Made by a program: the position numbers and the translations under genes. The notes below the pieces were generated by a model. It saw only the letters and a program-made list of their open reading frames with translations. It was not told where the DNA came from and did not search any database. A stretch of DNA of 64,000 bases from positions 1 to 64,000 of the forward strand of contig JBBQWV010000008.1 of NCBI GenBank assembly GCA_038210275.1. Direction: 5' to 3'. Below are positions 16,091-24,893 of this stretch, piece by piece (position 1 is the first letter of the stretch; the number at the start of each line of letters is the position of its first letter). Origin of the DNA: PALSA-1296 sp038210275 (GTDB lineage: Bacteria > Bacteroidota > Ignavibacteria > Palsa-1295).

Positions 16091-17230
16091 ATGAAACCAC
16101 GCAAGACAGCAGACATCGGTCTGTTCTTAACGGTGACGGGCTTGCTGCTGGCTTCTCTTGCATTCGTCTATACGGCAAGCGCATCATTCAGTGTTGCAAA
16201 AACAGCAACAAGTGAGGGCATGCTCTTCAAGCATGCGACAAAAGTAATCCTTGCAATTGCAGCAATGCTTCTCTTCACGAAGATCGACTATCATAAGTAC
16301 GAGAAATTTACGAAGTGGATGATGCTCCTCGCAATACTTTTTCTCGGAGCCGTACTTGTTGTCGGTCATACAGAACTTGGTGCAAAACGCTGGCTGCCAC
16401 TAGGACCATTTTCTTTCCAACCTTCGGAATTTGTGAAGATTGCACTTGTCCTGCATATTGCAGCCTTGTGCGCAGCGAAAAGAGAGTACATCGGTGATTT
16501 CAAAAAATCATTTATTCCGATGATGATCTGGACCGTCATCGCTGCAGGCTTGATAGCCAAGCAACCGAATATGTCAAACGCAGCAGTGCTGATGCTTCTA
16601 ACATTTGGAATAATGTTCGTTGCTCAGATGCCGATCAAGTATATGATAAGTAGCGGAGTCGTTGCAGTTGTCGGCGGAGGTATTTATCTAATGACTGCCT
16701 GGTACCGCGTTCAACGCATCCTTGCATTCATGGGACACGACAATGAACATACATCACGAATAGGGTATCAAACTACTCAGGCGATGATAGCTCTCGGCAA
16801 CGGAGGACTTTTCGGAGTTGGCATTGGTCAATCACGACAACGAGATTTTTATCTGCCTGAATCGTACGGAGATTTTATTTATTCGGTGATCGGTGAAGAA
16901 TACGGATTTATCGGAGCGGCATTTTTACTCCTGGTTTTCGCTTTCATAATAATACGCGGAGTTCAGATCGCTAAACACGCACCTGATGCTTTTGGGAGAT
17001 ATGTAGCTTTTGGAATTACAATAATGCTTGGAATAAACGCTCTCATCAATGCGCTTGTTAATTCAGGCTTGATGCCGGTGACAGGATTACCAATGCCGTT
17101 TGTCAGTTACGGAGGAACGAGTATGATCTTTAGCGCTGCGGCAGTCGGGATTTTGTTGAACATCTCGAAATATACAGAGACACTGCCGAACCTTCAGAAG
17201 ATTAGACCATCGCTGCGATTTGCAAGATGA
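16091..17230 (+). CDS. ftsW: Peptidoglycan polymerase FtsW
   Basis: The 379-residue SEDS protein polymerises lipid II at the septum together with FtsI. About ten transmembrane helices are visible, plus GAKRWLPLGPFSFQPSEFVKIALV (the conserved P-S-E motif) and VNSGLMPVTGLPMPFVSYGGTSM (family signature). ATG 16091 was chosen because upstream codons fall in the class I palindrome. It overlaps murG by 4 bases (ATGA), so the two are translationally coupled. FtsW rather than RodA is favoured by the dcw context. Confidence 0.93.
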   Translation: MKPRKTADIGLFLTVTGLLLASLAFVYTASASFSVAKTATSEGMLFKHATKVILAIAAMLLFTKIDYHKYEKFTKWMMLLAILFLGAVLVVGHTELGAKRWLPLGPFSFQPSEFVKIALVLHIAALCAAKREYIGDFKKSFIPMMIWTVIAAGLIAKQPNMSNAAVLMLLTFGIMFVAQMPIKYMISSGVVAVVGGGIYLMTAWYRVQRILAFMGHDNEHTSRIGYQTTQAMIALGNGGLFGVGIGQSRQRDFYLPESYGDFIYSVIGEEYGFIGAAFLLLVFAFIIIRGVQIAKHAPDAFGRYVAFGITIMLGINALINALVNSGLMPVTGLPMPFVSYGGTSMIFSAAAVGILLNISKYTETLPNLQKIRPSLRFAR

Positions 17231-18342
17231 AACAGAAAACTATCGTCATAGCTTCAGGCGGAACGGGAGGACATTTGTATCCTACGATCGCTGTTGCCGA
17301 AGAGATCAGAACGACTCATCCGGAAATACAAGTTGTCTTTATCGGAACGCCAAATCGTATTGAAGCACGCGAAGTACCACGCGCAGGATTTGAGTTCAGA
17401 CCAATTGAGATCAGCGCGCCGGGAAAATCATTTCCACAGCTAATGAAATTTCCTCTGCAATATCAAAGAGCCTATCGCAAGTCGCAAAATATTCTCCGTG
17501 AACTTGATCCATGCGCATTCTTAGGTGGCGGCGCATATTTAAGTGTGCCGGTAGCATTCGCAGCAAAGAGGCAGAGGATTCCAATTGCGCTTTTGGAGAT
17601 CAATGCTATTGCTGGCAGAGCAAATAAACTTATATCACGAAGCGCTGATAAAATATTTTTAAGTTATCCGGAGACTCTTTCCGAATTTGCAAATGTCTCG
17701 CGTACAAAGATCGAAGTCGTCGGAACGCCAGTTCGCAATTCACTTGAAATTGGGTTATTAGATCAATCCGAAGCACGAGAAAGGTTTGGATTAGATCCGA
17801 ATAGAAAAACTCTTTTAGTATTTGGCGGTTCGCTTGGTGCACGTTCTCTTAATGAGGCAATGAAGCATTCAGCGAAGAAATTTCTTGAATCTGGGATGAA
17901 CGTCATTTGGCAGACAGGCGCTTCGACAAACAGCTCTGAAATACAAAATGAGTTTGTAGGAAATAGCAATATTTGCATTACAGAATATATTGCCGATATG
18001 CCAATAGCATACACTGCAGCCGATCTTGTCGTTGCACGCGCAGGCGCTTCAACGCTTGCAGAACTTGCAACGTTAGTGAAACCTGCAATTCTTGTTCCGT
18101 ATCCGTTGGCAGTAAAAAATCATCAGGAAATTAATGCGAGAGCATACGAAGCATCGGGTGCAGCGAAGGTGATTCGGGACTCAGAACTCGCCTCACAACT
18201 TGAGACAACGGTACTAAATCTCATGGTTGATGATGAAAAAAGAAAGGCGATGTCAGAAAAAATGAAGCTGAGGGAGAACATTAGTGCTCGAAATGTTGTA
18301 GCACAATGGTTAGTACAGCGTTGCTCATCACTTCACGCTTGA
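17227..18342 (+). CDS. murG: UDP-GlcNAc:undecaprenyl-PP-MurNAc-pentapeptide GlcNAc-transferase MurG
   Basis: This 371-residue GT-B glycosyltransferase converts lipid I to lipid II on the inner face of the membrane. Motifs are ASGGTGGHLYPTIAVAEEI (the GGTGGH loop), FLGGGAYLSVPVAFAAKR, FGGSLGARSLNEA, WQTGAS and VVARAGASTLAELATLVKPAILVPYPLAVKNHQEINA (the UDP-GlcNAc site). In the usual D-N-H-Q position the sequence is VKNHQ, close to consensus. It overlaps the ftsW stop by 4 bases. Confidence 0.95.
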   Translation: MKQKTIVIASGGTGGHLYPTIAVAEEIRTTHPEIQVVFIGTPNRIEAREVPRAGFEFRPIEISAPGKSFPQLMKFPLQYQRAYRKSQNILRELDPCAFLGGGAYLSVPVAFAAKRQRIPIALLEINAIAGRANKLISRSADKIFLSYPETLSEFANVSRTKIEVVGTPVRNSLEIGLLDQSEARERFGLDPNRKTLLVFGGSLGARSLNEAMKHSAKKFLESGMNVIWQTGASTNSSEIQNEFVGNSNICITEYIADMPIAYTAADLVVARAGASTLAELATLVKPAILVPYPLAVKNHQEINARAYEASGAAKVIRDSELASQLETTVLNLMVDDEKRKAMSEKMKLRENISARNVVAQWLVQRCSSLHA

Positions 18343-18345
18343 TAA

Positions 18346-18840
18346 ATGGAAGAAGCTCATAAAACATTTAGGTATAATTACAGATTTCTCTATCAGTCGA
18401 TCGCCGTCTATGCGACGACGCTTGCCTTTTATATTCTTATCAGAGGACTACTGATCGAGAAGGAGTTCACGCAGATCTTTCGTGATCCGGTTATTTATCT
18501 TCTCTGCGCCATCATCATTGTATCATCGCTTGCGGTGATCTATAATGCCGTGATGCAGCGCCGTATCGAGATCGCACATGATAAAATACATTTGCGCGGT
18601 GCATTGCGAGAGATGATGATCGATAAGGAGAACGTCAACAACATCCGTGTTGGCATTGAACAGCAGCGCGGATTGATTCCACGAACGCGCATAATAAAGA
18701 TCTATCTGAAAGGTCGGAGAAGACCGGCGATCATTCGCACCTATAATTTTGAGAGAAGCGAAGAACTCTACACTGCGATGAAAAAATGGGCTGGCGATCT
18801 CCTGACTGTTCGCCCGAAGCGCAGAGGGAGGCGGGCGTAA
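18346..18840 (+). CDS. Membrane protein with a PH-like cytoplasmic domain, unknown function
   Basis: The 164-residue protein has two transmembrane helices (YQSIAVYATTLAFYILIRGLL, about 17-37, and VIYLLCAIIIVSSLAVIYNAV, about 49-69). A basic beta-rich domain follows: RRIEIAHDKIHLRGALREMMIDKENVNNIRV, then KIYLKGRRRPAIIR. This is the layout of bacterial PH-like (bPH2/YdbT-type) membrane proteins, which is only a structural suggestion. The C-terminus is strongly basic (RPKRRGRRA). It lies 3 bases after murG and overlaps murC by one base (TAATG), so it is an integral part of the operon in this lineage. Confidence 0.6.
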   Translation: MEEAHKTFRYNYRFLYQSIAVYATTLAFYILIRGLLIEKEFTQIFRDPVIYLLCAIIIVSSLAVIYNAVMQRRIEIAHDKIHLRGALREMMIDKENVNNIRVGIEQQRGLIPRTRIIKIYLKGRRRPAIIRTYNFERSEELYTAMKKWAGDLLTVRPKRRGRRA

Positions 18841-20288
18841 TGCACAACGTGCATTTCATTGGAATTGGCGGAGCAGGGATGAGCGGGCTTGCAGAAGTTC
18901 TGCTTGAGCGAGGAGTGAAGGTTTCCGGAAGCGACATTTCGGAATCTGAAAAAACAAAAGAGCTTCGCAAACTTGGTGCAAAAATATTTATTGGTCATAA
19001 AGCGGCAAATATTTCAGAAGAAACAGATTTAGTCGTTTTTACTTCCGCTGTAAAAAATCAGGAGAACCCAGAATTAGATGAAGCAACTAAGCGAAATATT
19101 CGTGCATTGCGTAGAGCAGAATTTCTGGCAGAGTTAACCAAAGATCATAAACTCATCGCAGTCGCCGGAACGCATGGCAAAACGACGACTACTTCAATGA
19201 TCGCTCATATTCTTCTTGAAGCAAGTCTTGATCCATTTGTATCGGTCGGAGCAAGAGTTCGCGAACTTGGGATGAAGAATGCCAGGTCGGGCGACGGAAG
19301 ATTGGCAGTTGTTGAAGCCGATGAATATGACAGAAGTTTTTTAGCGCTTTCGCCATACATTGCAGTTCTGACAACTCTTGAAACTGAGCATCTTGATATT
19401 TATAAAGATATCACTGATCTTCAGAATACTTTTATTACTTTTACCAATCAAACAGCGCAGCCTACAGAACAAGGCTATGTTGTCGTAAATATTGATGAGC
19501 AACCTCTCCGCGAAATTCTTGGAAGATTAACGAAGCGTATCGTGACTTTCGGTATTAAATCCGAAGAAGCAAAATACCGTGCAACCGATATTCATGCCGA
19601 AGGATTAGGAACACAGTGCATGATTCATAGAGGTGGTAATGAGATCGGCGAACTTGTACTTCAAATTCCCGGTGAACATAATATAAAGAATGCGTTAGCA
19701 GCGATTGCAGTTGCTGACGTTCTTGCGATTCCATTTGAGATTGCTCAGAAAGCGCTTGCATCATTCATCGGTGCCGAACGCAGAAGCGATATTATCGGCG
19801 AAGCAAACGGCATTCTTGTTATTGATGATTACGCACATCATCCGACCGAAGTTCGCGCAACGCTTTCAGCACTTCGTTTGGGGTATCCGGGCAGAAGAAT
19901 TGTAGCTGCATTCCAACCGCATACATTTACAAGGACAAGGGACTTCGCCTCAGAGTTCGGAAAGGTATTTTCTGAATATGCTGACGTTTTACTCCTTTTA
20001 GATGTTTACCCCGCTCGCGAACAGCCGATTGATGGAGTTTCGAGTGAACTCATTCTTGATGCTGCACGTGAATCGGGAATGACTGACTGCCACATCGTTG
20101 GAAGCCTTGAAGGATTACTTGATAGAGTAAAGGGTGTTATCAAAAAAGATGACATTGTTATCACCCTTGGCGCCGGTTCGATTACTGAAGCGGCTCCGAA
20201 AATATTTCATGTAACAAAAGGGCTTGGCTCCGTGTCAGATGGAAGCAGGGCTAATAATAGATTAGAGTACCGCGAGAAAATAGCGTAA
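18840..20288 (+). CDS. murC: UDP-N-acetylmuramate:L-alanine ligase MurC
   Basis: The 482-residue ligase performs the first amino-acid addition to UDP-MurNAc. It has HFIGIGGAGMSGLAEVL (N-terminal nucleotide-sugar site), AGTHGKTTTTSMIAHI (ATP loop), VEADEYDRSF, TTLETEHLDIY, VIDDYAHHPTEVRATL and AAFQPHTFTRTRDF (the MurC hallmark). ATG 18840, inside TAATG with AGAGGGAGG upstream, is preferred over earlier in-frame codons that would run through the previous gene. About 20 residues after the last conserved helix appear non-conserved. Confidence 0.95.
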   Translation: MHNVHFIGIGGAGMSGLAEVLLERGVKVSGSDISESEKTKELRKLGAKIFIGHKAANISEETDLVVFTSAVKNQENPELDEATKRNIRALRRAEFLAELTKDHKLIAVAGTHGKTTTTSMIAHILLEASLDPFVSVGARVRELGMKNARSGDGRLAVVEADEYDRSFLALSPYIAVLTTLETEHLDIYKDITDLQNTFITFTNQTAQPTEQGYVVVNIDEQPLREILGRLTKRIVTFGIKSEEAKYRATDIHAEGLGTQCMIHRGGNEIGELVLQIPGEHNIKNALAAIAVADVLAIPFEIAQKALASFIGAERRSDIIGEANGILVIDDYAHHPTEVRATLSALRLGYPGRRIVAAFQPHTFTRTRDFASEFGKVFSEYADVLLLLDVYPAREQPIDGVSSELILDAARESGMTDCHIVGSLEGLLDRVKGVIKKDDIVITLGAGSITEAAPKIFHVTKGLGSVSDGSRANNRLEYREKIA

Positions 20289-20291
20289 CGC

Positions 20292-21401
20292 ATGCCAAAG
20301 GCAAATAAAAAATTTGTAACCGTATCTTGGAGAGCCGGCAGAGAGCCGGTTGATGAAATGTTTTGGTGCGAAGCAGAATTCGACGGAACATGGACGAACA
20401 TCACGACGATAGACCGTCTTCGCTCGCGGCGTGAAGTTGTTGAGCGCGTTTCAGAAATTGATCAAGCCATCATCGGATTCGATTTTCCATTTAGCTTTCC
20501 AAAGCCATTTGTGGAATTTCTTGCTTCCGAAGGTATTAAGGGAGAATGGAAAACCATTGCGAAGAAGATTCGCAATGACCTCAAGAAAAATACCGACGAT
20601 GGTGTTCGAGTTTGGATCGAACTCATGGGAAAATATCGAGAGTCACAACTTGAATCAGTAGAAGAGGCAAATCATAATCAGAGAAGATTCTCTCCGCCAA
20701 GCCGTGATGGAAGACGAAGCTATCCGAGAGAAACGCCACCTCCTTATGAGCGCAGATCGCTTGCCGAACGGTTTCGCAGGGTTGATATGATCGTTAAGCG
20801 CAAAGATCCGGAAAACTTTGCAAGTATGTTGGGCATCAGATATAACAAGCTGACGTCACGCTACGAATTTACCGACAGTGAGAGCAAAGGGCGCGCTACT
20901 CTTCTGGGAATTGCAATGCTTGAACAATTAGTCGAAGCAAAACCGGAGATTGCGATCTGGCCATTCATGAAACCTGCAGCAATTACTGCTGTAGAGATAT
21001 TCCCGAAAATGTTCTCGAATAAAGTTGGAAGCGATCAGGAATCCTTAAAAAAATTCTTTGATCTCGAAGAGGATAACGCGCTTTTTATCTCGAAAGAAGT
21101 TCGTGATCTTGTCTATGCAAATCCAAAAGCACACGACACGCTTTTCGCATTGCTCGGCATCATCAAAGCCGAACGCCGAGAGGATAAAACCTTAAGACCG
21201 TTGCGCGACTACCGTGATTATTTTTATGATAGCGATGAGATCAAATCTGAAGGTTGGGTGTATGGTATAGGTTTCAAAGAACCGGAAAAAAAGCAGAAAG
21301 AAATCCTTTTGCAACAGGATGAGCCTTTAGCAATTGAGTCTCAGCTTATTGCAGAAGAAGTTATTACAAACATTCCTATAGAAGAGCCAGCTACAGCCTG
21401 A
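20292..21401 (+). CDS. DUF429-like (RNase H-fold) protein, unknown function
   Basis: The 369-residue protein is not a usual dcw member. Residues 50-62 (AIIGFDFPFSFP) match the 'I-G-x-D-x-P-x-x-x-P' motif of DUF429-type proteins, which are predicted RNase H-like folds. Residues about 110-160 form an Arg/Ser/Pro-rich insertion (RRFSPPSRDGRRSYPRE), followed by a second conserved-looking block (PAAITAVEIFPKMFS, and NPKAHDTLFALLGIIKAERR, where Asp may be catalytic). It starts 4 bases after murC and ends 2 bases before murB, so it is co-transcribed with them. The DUF429 assignment is by motif only; a nuclease role is inference. Confidence 0.5.
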   Translation: MPKANKKFVTVSWRAGREPVDEMFWCEAEFDGTWTNITTIDRLRSRREVVERVSEIDQAIIGFDFPFSFPKPFVEFLASEGIKGEWKTIAKKIRNDLKKNTDDGVRVWIELMGKYRESQLESVEEANHNQRRFSPPSRDGRRSYPRETPPPYERRSLAERFRRVDMIVKRKDPENFASMLGIRYNKLTSRYEFTDSESKGRATLLGIAMLEQLVEAKPEIAIWPFMKPAAITAVEIFPKMFSNKVGSDQESLKKFFDLEEDNALFISKEVRDLVYANPKAHDTLFALLGIIKAERREDKTLRPLRDYRDYFYDSDEIKSEGWVYGIGFKEPEKKQKEILLQQDEPLAIESQLIAEEVITNIPIEEPATA

Positions 21402-21402
21402 C

Positions 21403-22323
21403 GTGTCAACCGTTCAAAAGCTTTCATCATTAATAAAAGGGAGCGTCACGGAAAATGCACCGCTTGCTCCGTTCAGCACATTCCGTATTGGAGGTGCTGC
21501 AAAAATCTTTGTTGAGCCTCTCTGCGTTGAAGATATTATTAGCATTCAAGCATTCGTCTCCGAACATCAACTCCCTTTCTATATCCTTGGCAATGGTTCG
21601 AACGTGCTTATCAGCGATGATGGCTGGGATGGCATTGTTATGAATCTTGAAACAGGTTTTAATAAACTCGCATTTGCTGAAAATATTGTTACAGCCGGAG
21701 CGGGTGTGAAGATGGCAACGTTTGTTGATTTTGCGATTCGCAACAAGCGTAGTGGAGTTGAGATGCTTGCAGGCATTCCTGCAACAATCGGTGGCGCAGT
21801 TTGGATGAATGCAGGATGTTACGGCGGCGAGACAAGTGATCATCTTCTTGATGTGCAACTTGTGCGAGAGGGGAAAGAAATTTCTCTTTCAAAATCGGAA
21901 TGTGGTTTTCAGTATCGACATTCGGGTTTCAAGAAAACAGATATTATAATCGGAGTCCGTTTCCAAATGAGTGAAGGAAACACTGCCGAACTTCAAGAGA
22001 TTAAGATCAAGCACCTAAAACACCGCAATGAAGTGCAGCCGGTGAATCTCCCTAATTGTGGTTCAGTCTTCAAAAATCCGAAGCCACGATTCAGTGCAGA
22101 ATTGATCGAGGCATCGGGATTAAAAGGAATGCACATCGGTGGCGCGCAGATAAGCCCGAAGCATGCAAATTTTATTGTCAATAATGGTAATGCGAAAGCA
22201 CAAGATGTCATAAGTCTGATGAATCTTGCACGAAAAAAAGTTTTTGAAATGACAAGCATTATATTAGAACCTGAAGTCCAGTTAGTGGGCTTTAAAGAGA
22301 ATCCGATACTTCCTCTTCCGTAG
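21403..22323 (+). CDS. murB: UDP-N-acetylenolpyruvoylglucosamine reductase MurB
   Basis: The 306-residue FAD enzyme reduces enolpyruvyl-UDP-GlcNAc to UDP-MurNAc with NADPH. Motifs are PFSTFRIGGAA, ILGNGSNVLISD (FAD), EMLAGIPATIGGAVWMNAGCYGGE, YRHSGFK, NCGSVFKNP (Ser catalytic acid) and AGGLKGMHIGGAQIS-like (ASGLKGMHIGGAQISPKHANFIVN). It is the shorter type II form. The start is GTG 21403, 2 bases after the preceding gene. It is unusual in that murB follows a foreign-looking gene rather than murC directly. Confidence 0.95.
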   Translation: MSTVQKLSSLIKGSVTENAPLAPFSTFRIGGAAKIFVEPLCVEDIISIQAFVSEHQLPFYILGNGSNVLISDDGWDGIVMNLETGFNKLAFAENIVTAGAGVKMATFVDFAIRNKRSGVEMLAGIPATIGGAVWMNAGCYGGETSDHLLDVQLVREGKEISLSKSECGFQYRHSGFKKTDIIIGVRFQMSEGNTAELQEIKIKHLKHRNEVQPVNLPNCGSVFKNPKPRFSAELIEASGLKGMHIGGAQISPKHANFIVNNGNAKAQDVISLMNLARKKVFEMTSIILEPEVQLVGFKENPILPLP

Positions 22324-22375
22324 TTTCAACCCTCACTGAATTTCATTTCTTCATCGAGCGTACTTTTAAGTACGG

Positions 22376-23437
22376 ATGCGACTATTATTTATTAACGCAT
22401 TGCAATTTCATATACATAAAAAAAACGATGCACCGTTAGGCTCCGGGGAGCCTCGTGGATATGCGCCGTTACATGAAGCCAGACCTCTTGATGAATTAGA
22501 GGATGTATTCGAGTTGCAAGTCGAAGAAGAAATCCATGAAGAACATGGCTGGCGATCTTCGCGCAGGATCCCTGTCTTTCTTTTTGTAGGTGCATTGCTT
22601 CTTTTTCTCGGTATCACTTACATTGCAAAGCAATTTCAGTCGGAAGAAAATTTACAGGGAGTTGTAGTCGAAGGGAATGGCTCGCTTCTGACAAGCGAAG
22701 TACTCTCTCTTGCAGCGATTGATAAGAAACAGAAATTTTACGATATTGATCTGCGCACAGTTGAGCAGCGAATTGAAAAGCACGGACTTATCCGCAACGT
22801 TGTCTTACGGCGCGAATCACATCCGAATCGCATCGTCATTCACATTGATGAGCGCGAGCCAATTGCAATGTTCCGTTCGCAATCAGGTGAACCTATACTT
22901 GTCGATAGAGAATATCGTTTTTTTCTGCCGAAGCGTCTATCCGGTTTGAAAGATCCGGATAAACTTCTTTCCGTGCCGCTTCTTGGAGGCATAACGGAAC
23001 GCGACACAGCGGTGATCTATCAAATGGCGAAGATTGTGCAGGTGGTTCGTTCGGCTGCTGAGGGAGCGATGAAGAATGCAGTTGGCGAACTTCGCAGGAC
23101 ATCTACCGGGGATTTTGTGATCTACACGGCTGCAACGATGACCCCGATCTTTATCGGTTCGCCGCAAGATGAACGCTTCAAGACATCACTTGAACTCGAT
23201 GCCGATAAATTGCATGGCACAGAGCAGAAAGAAAGTTTATTTGCTGCGCAGATCAGATTGCTTGCAACAATGTGGCAGAAGAAGCTGAAAGAAGATCTTT
23301 CAAAAAATAGTGCGCTCTATGTTGATGCACGCTTTGATGGAGAAATTATTTTGAAGAAGCATTCAGGTGGCATAATACATTCTGCGCCTGTTTCAGATTC
23401 AGCAAAAGCGAAGGTTATTGCTATAGCAATTCAGTAA
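22376..23437 (+). CDS. ftsQ: Cell division protein FtsQ
   Basis: The 353-residue bitopic protein has a cytoplasmic tail of about 65 residues, one transmembrane helix (PVFLFVGALLLFLGITYIA, about 65-83) and a periplasmic POTRA domain (LQGVVVEGNGSLLTSEVLSLAAI...DLRTVEQRI...RESHPNRIVIHIDEREPIAMF), then the beta domain. It recruits FtsL/B/W/I. The cytoplasmic tail includes a small GC-rich hairpin-coding patch (GGCTCC-GG-GGAGCC near 22437). Sequence conservation is low, but POTRA and position before ftsA support the call. Confidence 0.88.
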   Translation: MRLLFINALQFHIHKKNDAPLGSGEPRGYAPLHEARPLDELEDVFELQVEEEIHEEHGWRSSRRIPVFLFVGALLLFLGITYIAKQFQSEENLQGVVVEGNGSLLTSEVLSLAAIDKKQKFYDIDLRTVEQRIEKHGLIRNVVLRRESHPNRIVIHIDEREPIAMFRSQSGEPILVDREYRFFLPKRLSGLKDPDKLLSVPLLGGITERDTAVIYQMAKIVQVVRSAAEGAMKNAVGELRRTSTGDFVIYTAATMTPIFIGSPQDERFKTSLELDADKLHGTEQKESLFAAQIRLLATMWQKKLKEDLSKNSALYVDARFDGEIILKKHSGGIIHSAPVSDSAKAKVIAIAIQ

Positions 23438-23462
23438 AATTTTTATTTGATATAATACTCGT

Positions 23463-24842
23463 ATGGCATATCAGGAACAGAACGGAAACTATCAAAAGAA
23501 TTCGTCGCTCTCATCGGCACCGATGATCGGCGTACCGGGAAATCTCGAGCCGGGCAAAGTTATTGTCGGTCTTGATATTGGTACGACGAAAGTCTGCGCC
23601 ATTGTTGCAGCTATCTCGCTGAACGAGCCGCATACCATGACGATACTCGGAGTAGGCACTGTGCCGGCTGATGGGTTGTCGCGCGGAGTCGTAACGAATA
23701 TTGAAAAGACCGTCCGCTCGATCGAACGCGCAGTCAGCGAAGCTGAAGCGCAATCGGGTGTGAAGATCAGAGAAGTCGTCGTCGGTATTGCCGGCGATCA
23801 CATTCAATCTTTTCAGTCACGTGGAGTCGTGACGATCTCCAATCCTGATCGACAGATCGGCAGCGAAGATATCAATCGCCTCATCGAAGATACGCGTCGT
23901 GTACATTTGCCAAGCGATAGAAAGATATTGCATGTCATACCACAGGAATTTATTGTCGATGGACAAGATGGTATCTACGAGCCAATAGGAATGTCCGGTG
24001 TGCGCTTGGAAGCAAGCGTTCATATTATTAACGGACTTGTCACTGCCGTACAAAATATTTATAATTGTGTCGAACGAGCCGGGCTTAAAGTCCATGACAT
24101 CGTACTTGAACCTCTTGCATCAAGTTATGCAGTGCTTGATGATGAAGAAAAAGAAGTTGGCGTTGCGCTTGTCGATATTGGCGGAGGGACGACTGACATT
24201 GCAGTTTTCGAAGAAAAAACAATTCGTCATACGGCAGTCATCGGAATTGCCGGACAAAAAGTAACCGATGATATTCGCAAAGGTTTGCAGATCCTCGGTG
24301 ATCAGGCAGAGCGACTCAAACGCGAATACGGCTGCTCGGTGGTCTCGCATATTTTGCGTGATGAAATTATTCAACTTCCGGGCTTATCCGGCAGGAAGCC
24401 GCGCCAGATCGAGCGCTCGCTTCTCGCACGAATCATTCAGCCACGCATGGAAGAGATGCTTGAATTCTCATTCAAAGAAATTAAACGATCGGGATTTGCA
24501 CGCAATCTTGGAGCTGGCGTTGTACTCACAGGCGGAGGCTCAATGATCAATAGCACTCGCGAACTTGCAGAAGCTATCTTCGATATGCCGGTAAAAATTG
24601 GTATGCCAATGGGCTTTGGAGCAGGACTTGTGAAGGAAATTGAATCCCCGGTTTATGCAACGGCAGTCGGGCTTGTACTTTTCGCGTTCAAGAATACTTC
24701 GACAAGTACATTACATTCATTTGTTGATGAAGAAGAGGAAGAACAACAACTTTCCGATGCAGAACTTCGTCTTGCAGAAGAATCAGAACGAAAAAAACCA
24801 AATGTGGTGGGACGGATGAAGGAGTGGTTTGAACACTTATAA
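23463..24842 (+). CDS. ftsA: Cell division protein FtsA
   Basis: The 459-residue actin-like ATPase tethers FtsZ to the membrane. Motifs are VGLDIGTTKVCAIVA (phosphate 1), VVVGIAGDHIQ (1C domain), VALVDIGGGTTDIAVFE (phosphate 2), VVLTGGGSMI (adenosine). The last residues NVVGRMKEWFEHL form an amphipathic membrane-targeting helix. The N-terminus has about 30 extra residues before the ATPase fold, rich in Ser/Asn. It is directly followed by ftsZ after 51 bases. Confidence 0.95.
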   Translation: MAYQEQNGNYQKNSSLSSAPMIGVPGNLEPGKVIVGLDIGTTKVCAIVAAISLNEPHTMTILGVGTVPADGLSRGVVTNIEKTVRSIERAVSEAEAQSGVKIREVVVGIAGDHIQSFQSRGVVTISNPDRQIGSEDINRLIEDTRRVHLPSDRKILHVIPQEFIVDGQDGIYEPIGMSGVRLEASVHIINGLVTAVQNIYNCVERAGLKVHDIVLEPLASSYAVLDDEEKEVGVALVDIGGGTTDIAVFEEKTIRHTAVIGIAGQKVTDDIRKGLQILGDQAERLKREYGCSVVSHILRDEIIQLPGLSGRKPRQIERSLLARIIQPRMEEMLEFSFKEIKRSGFARNLGAGVVLTGGGSMINSTRELAEAIFDMPVKIGMPMGFGAGLVKEIESPVYATAVGLVLFAFKNTSTSTLHSFVDEEEEEQQLSDAELRLAEESERKKPNVVGRMKEWFEHL

Positions 24843-24893
24843 ATCACAGAAATATTAAAAAATAAATTTTATTCAGTTTAAGGAGAAATACCA

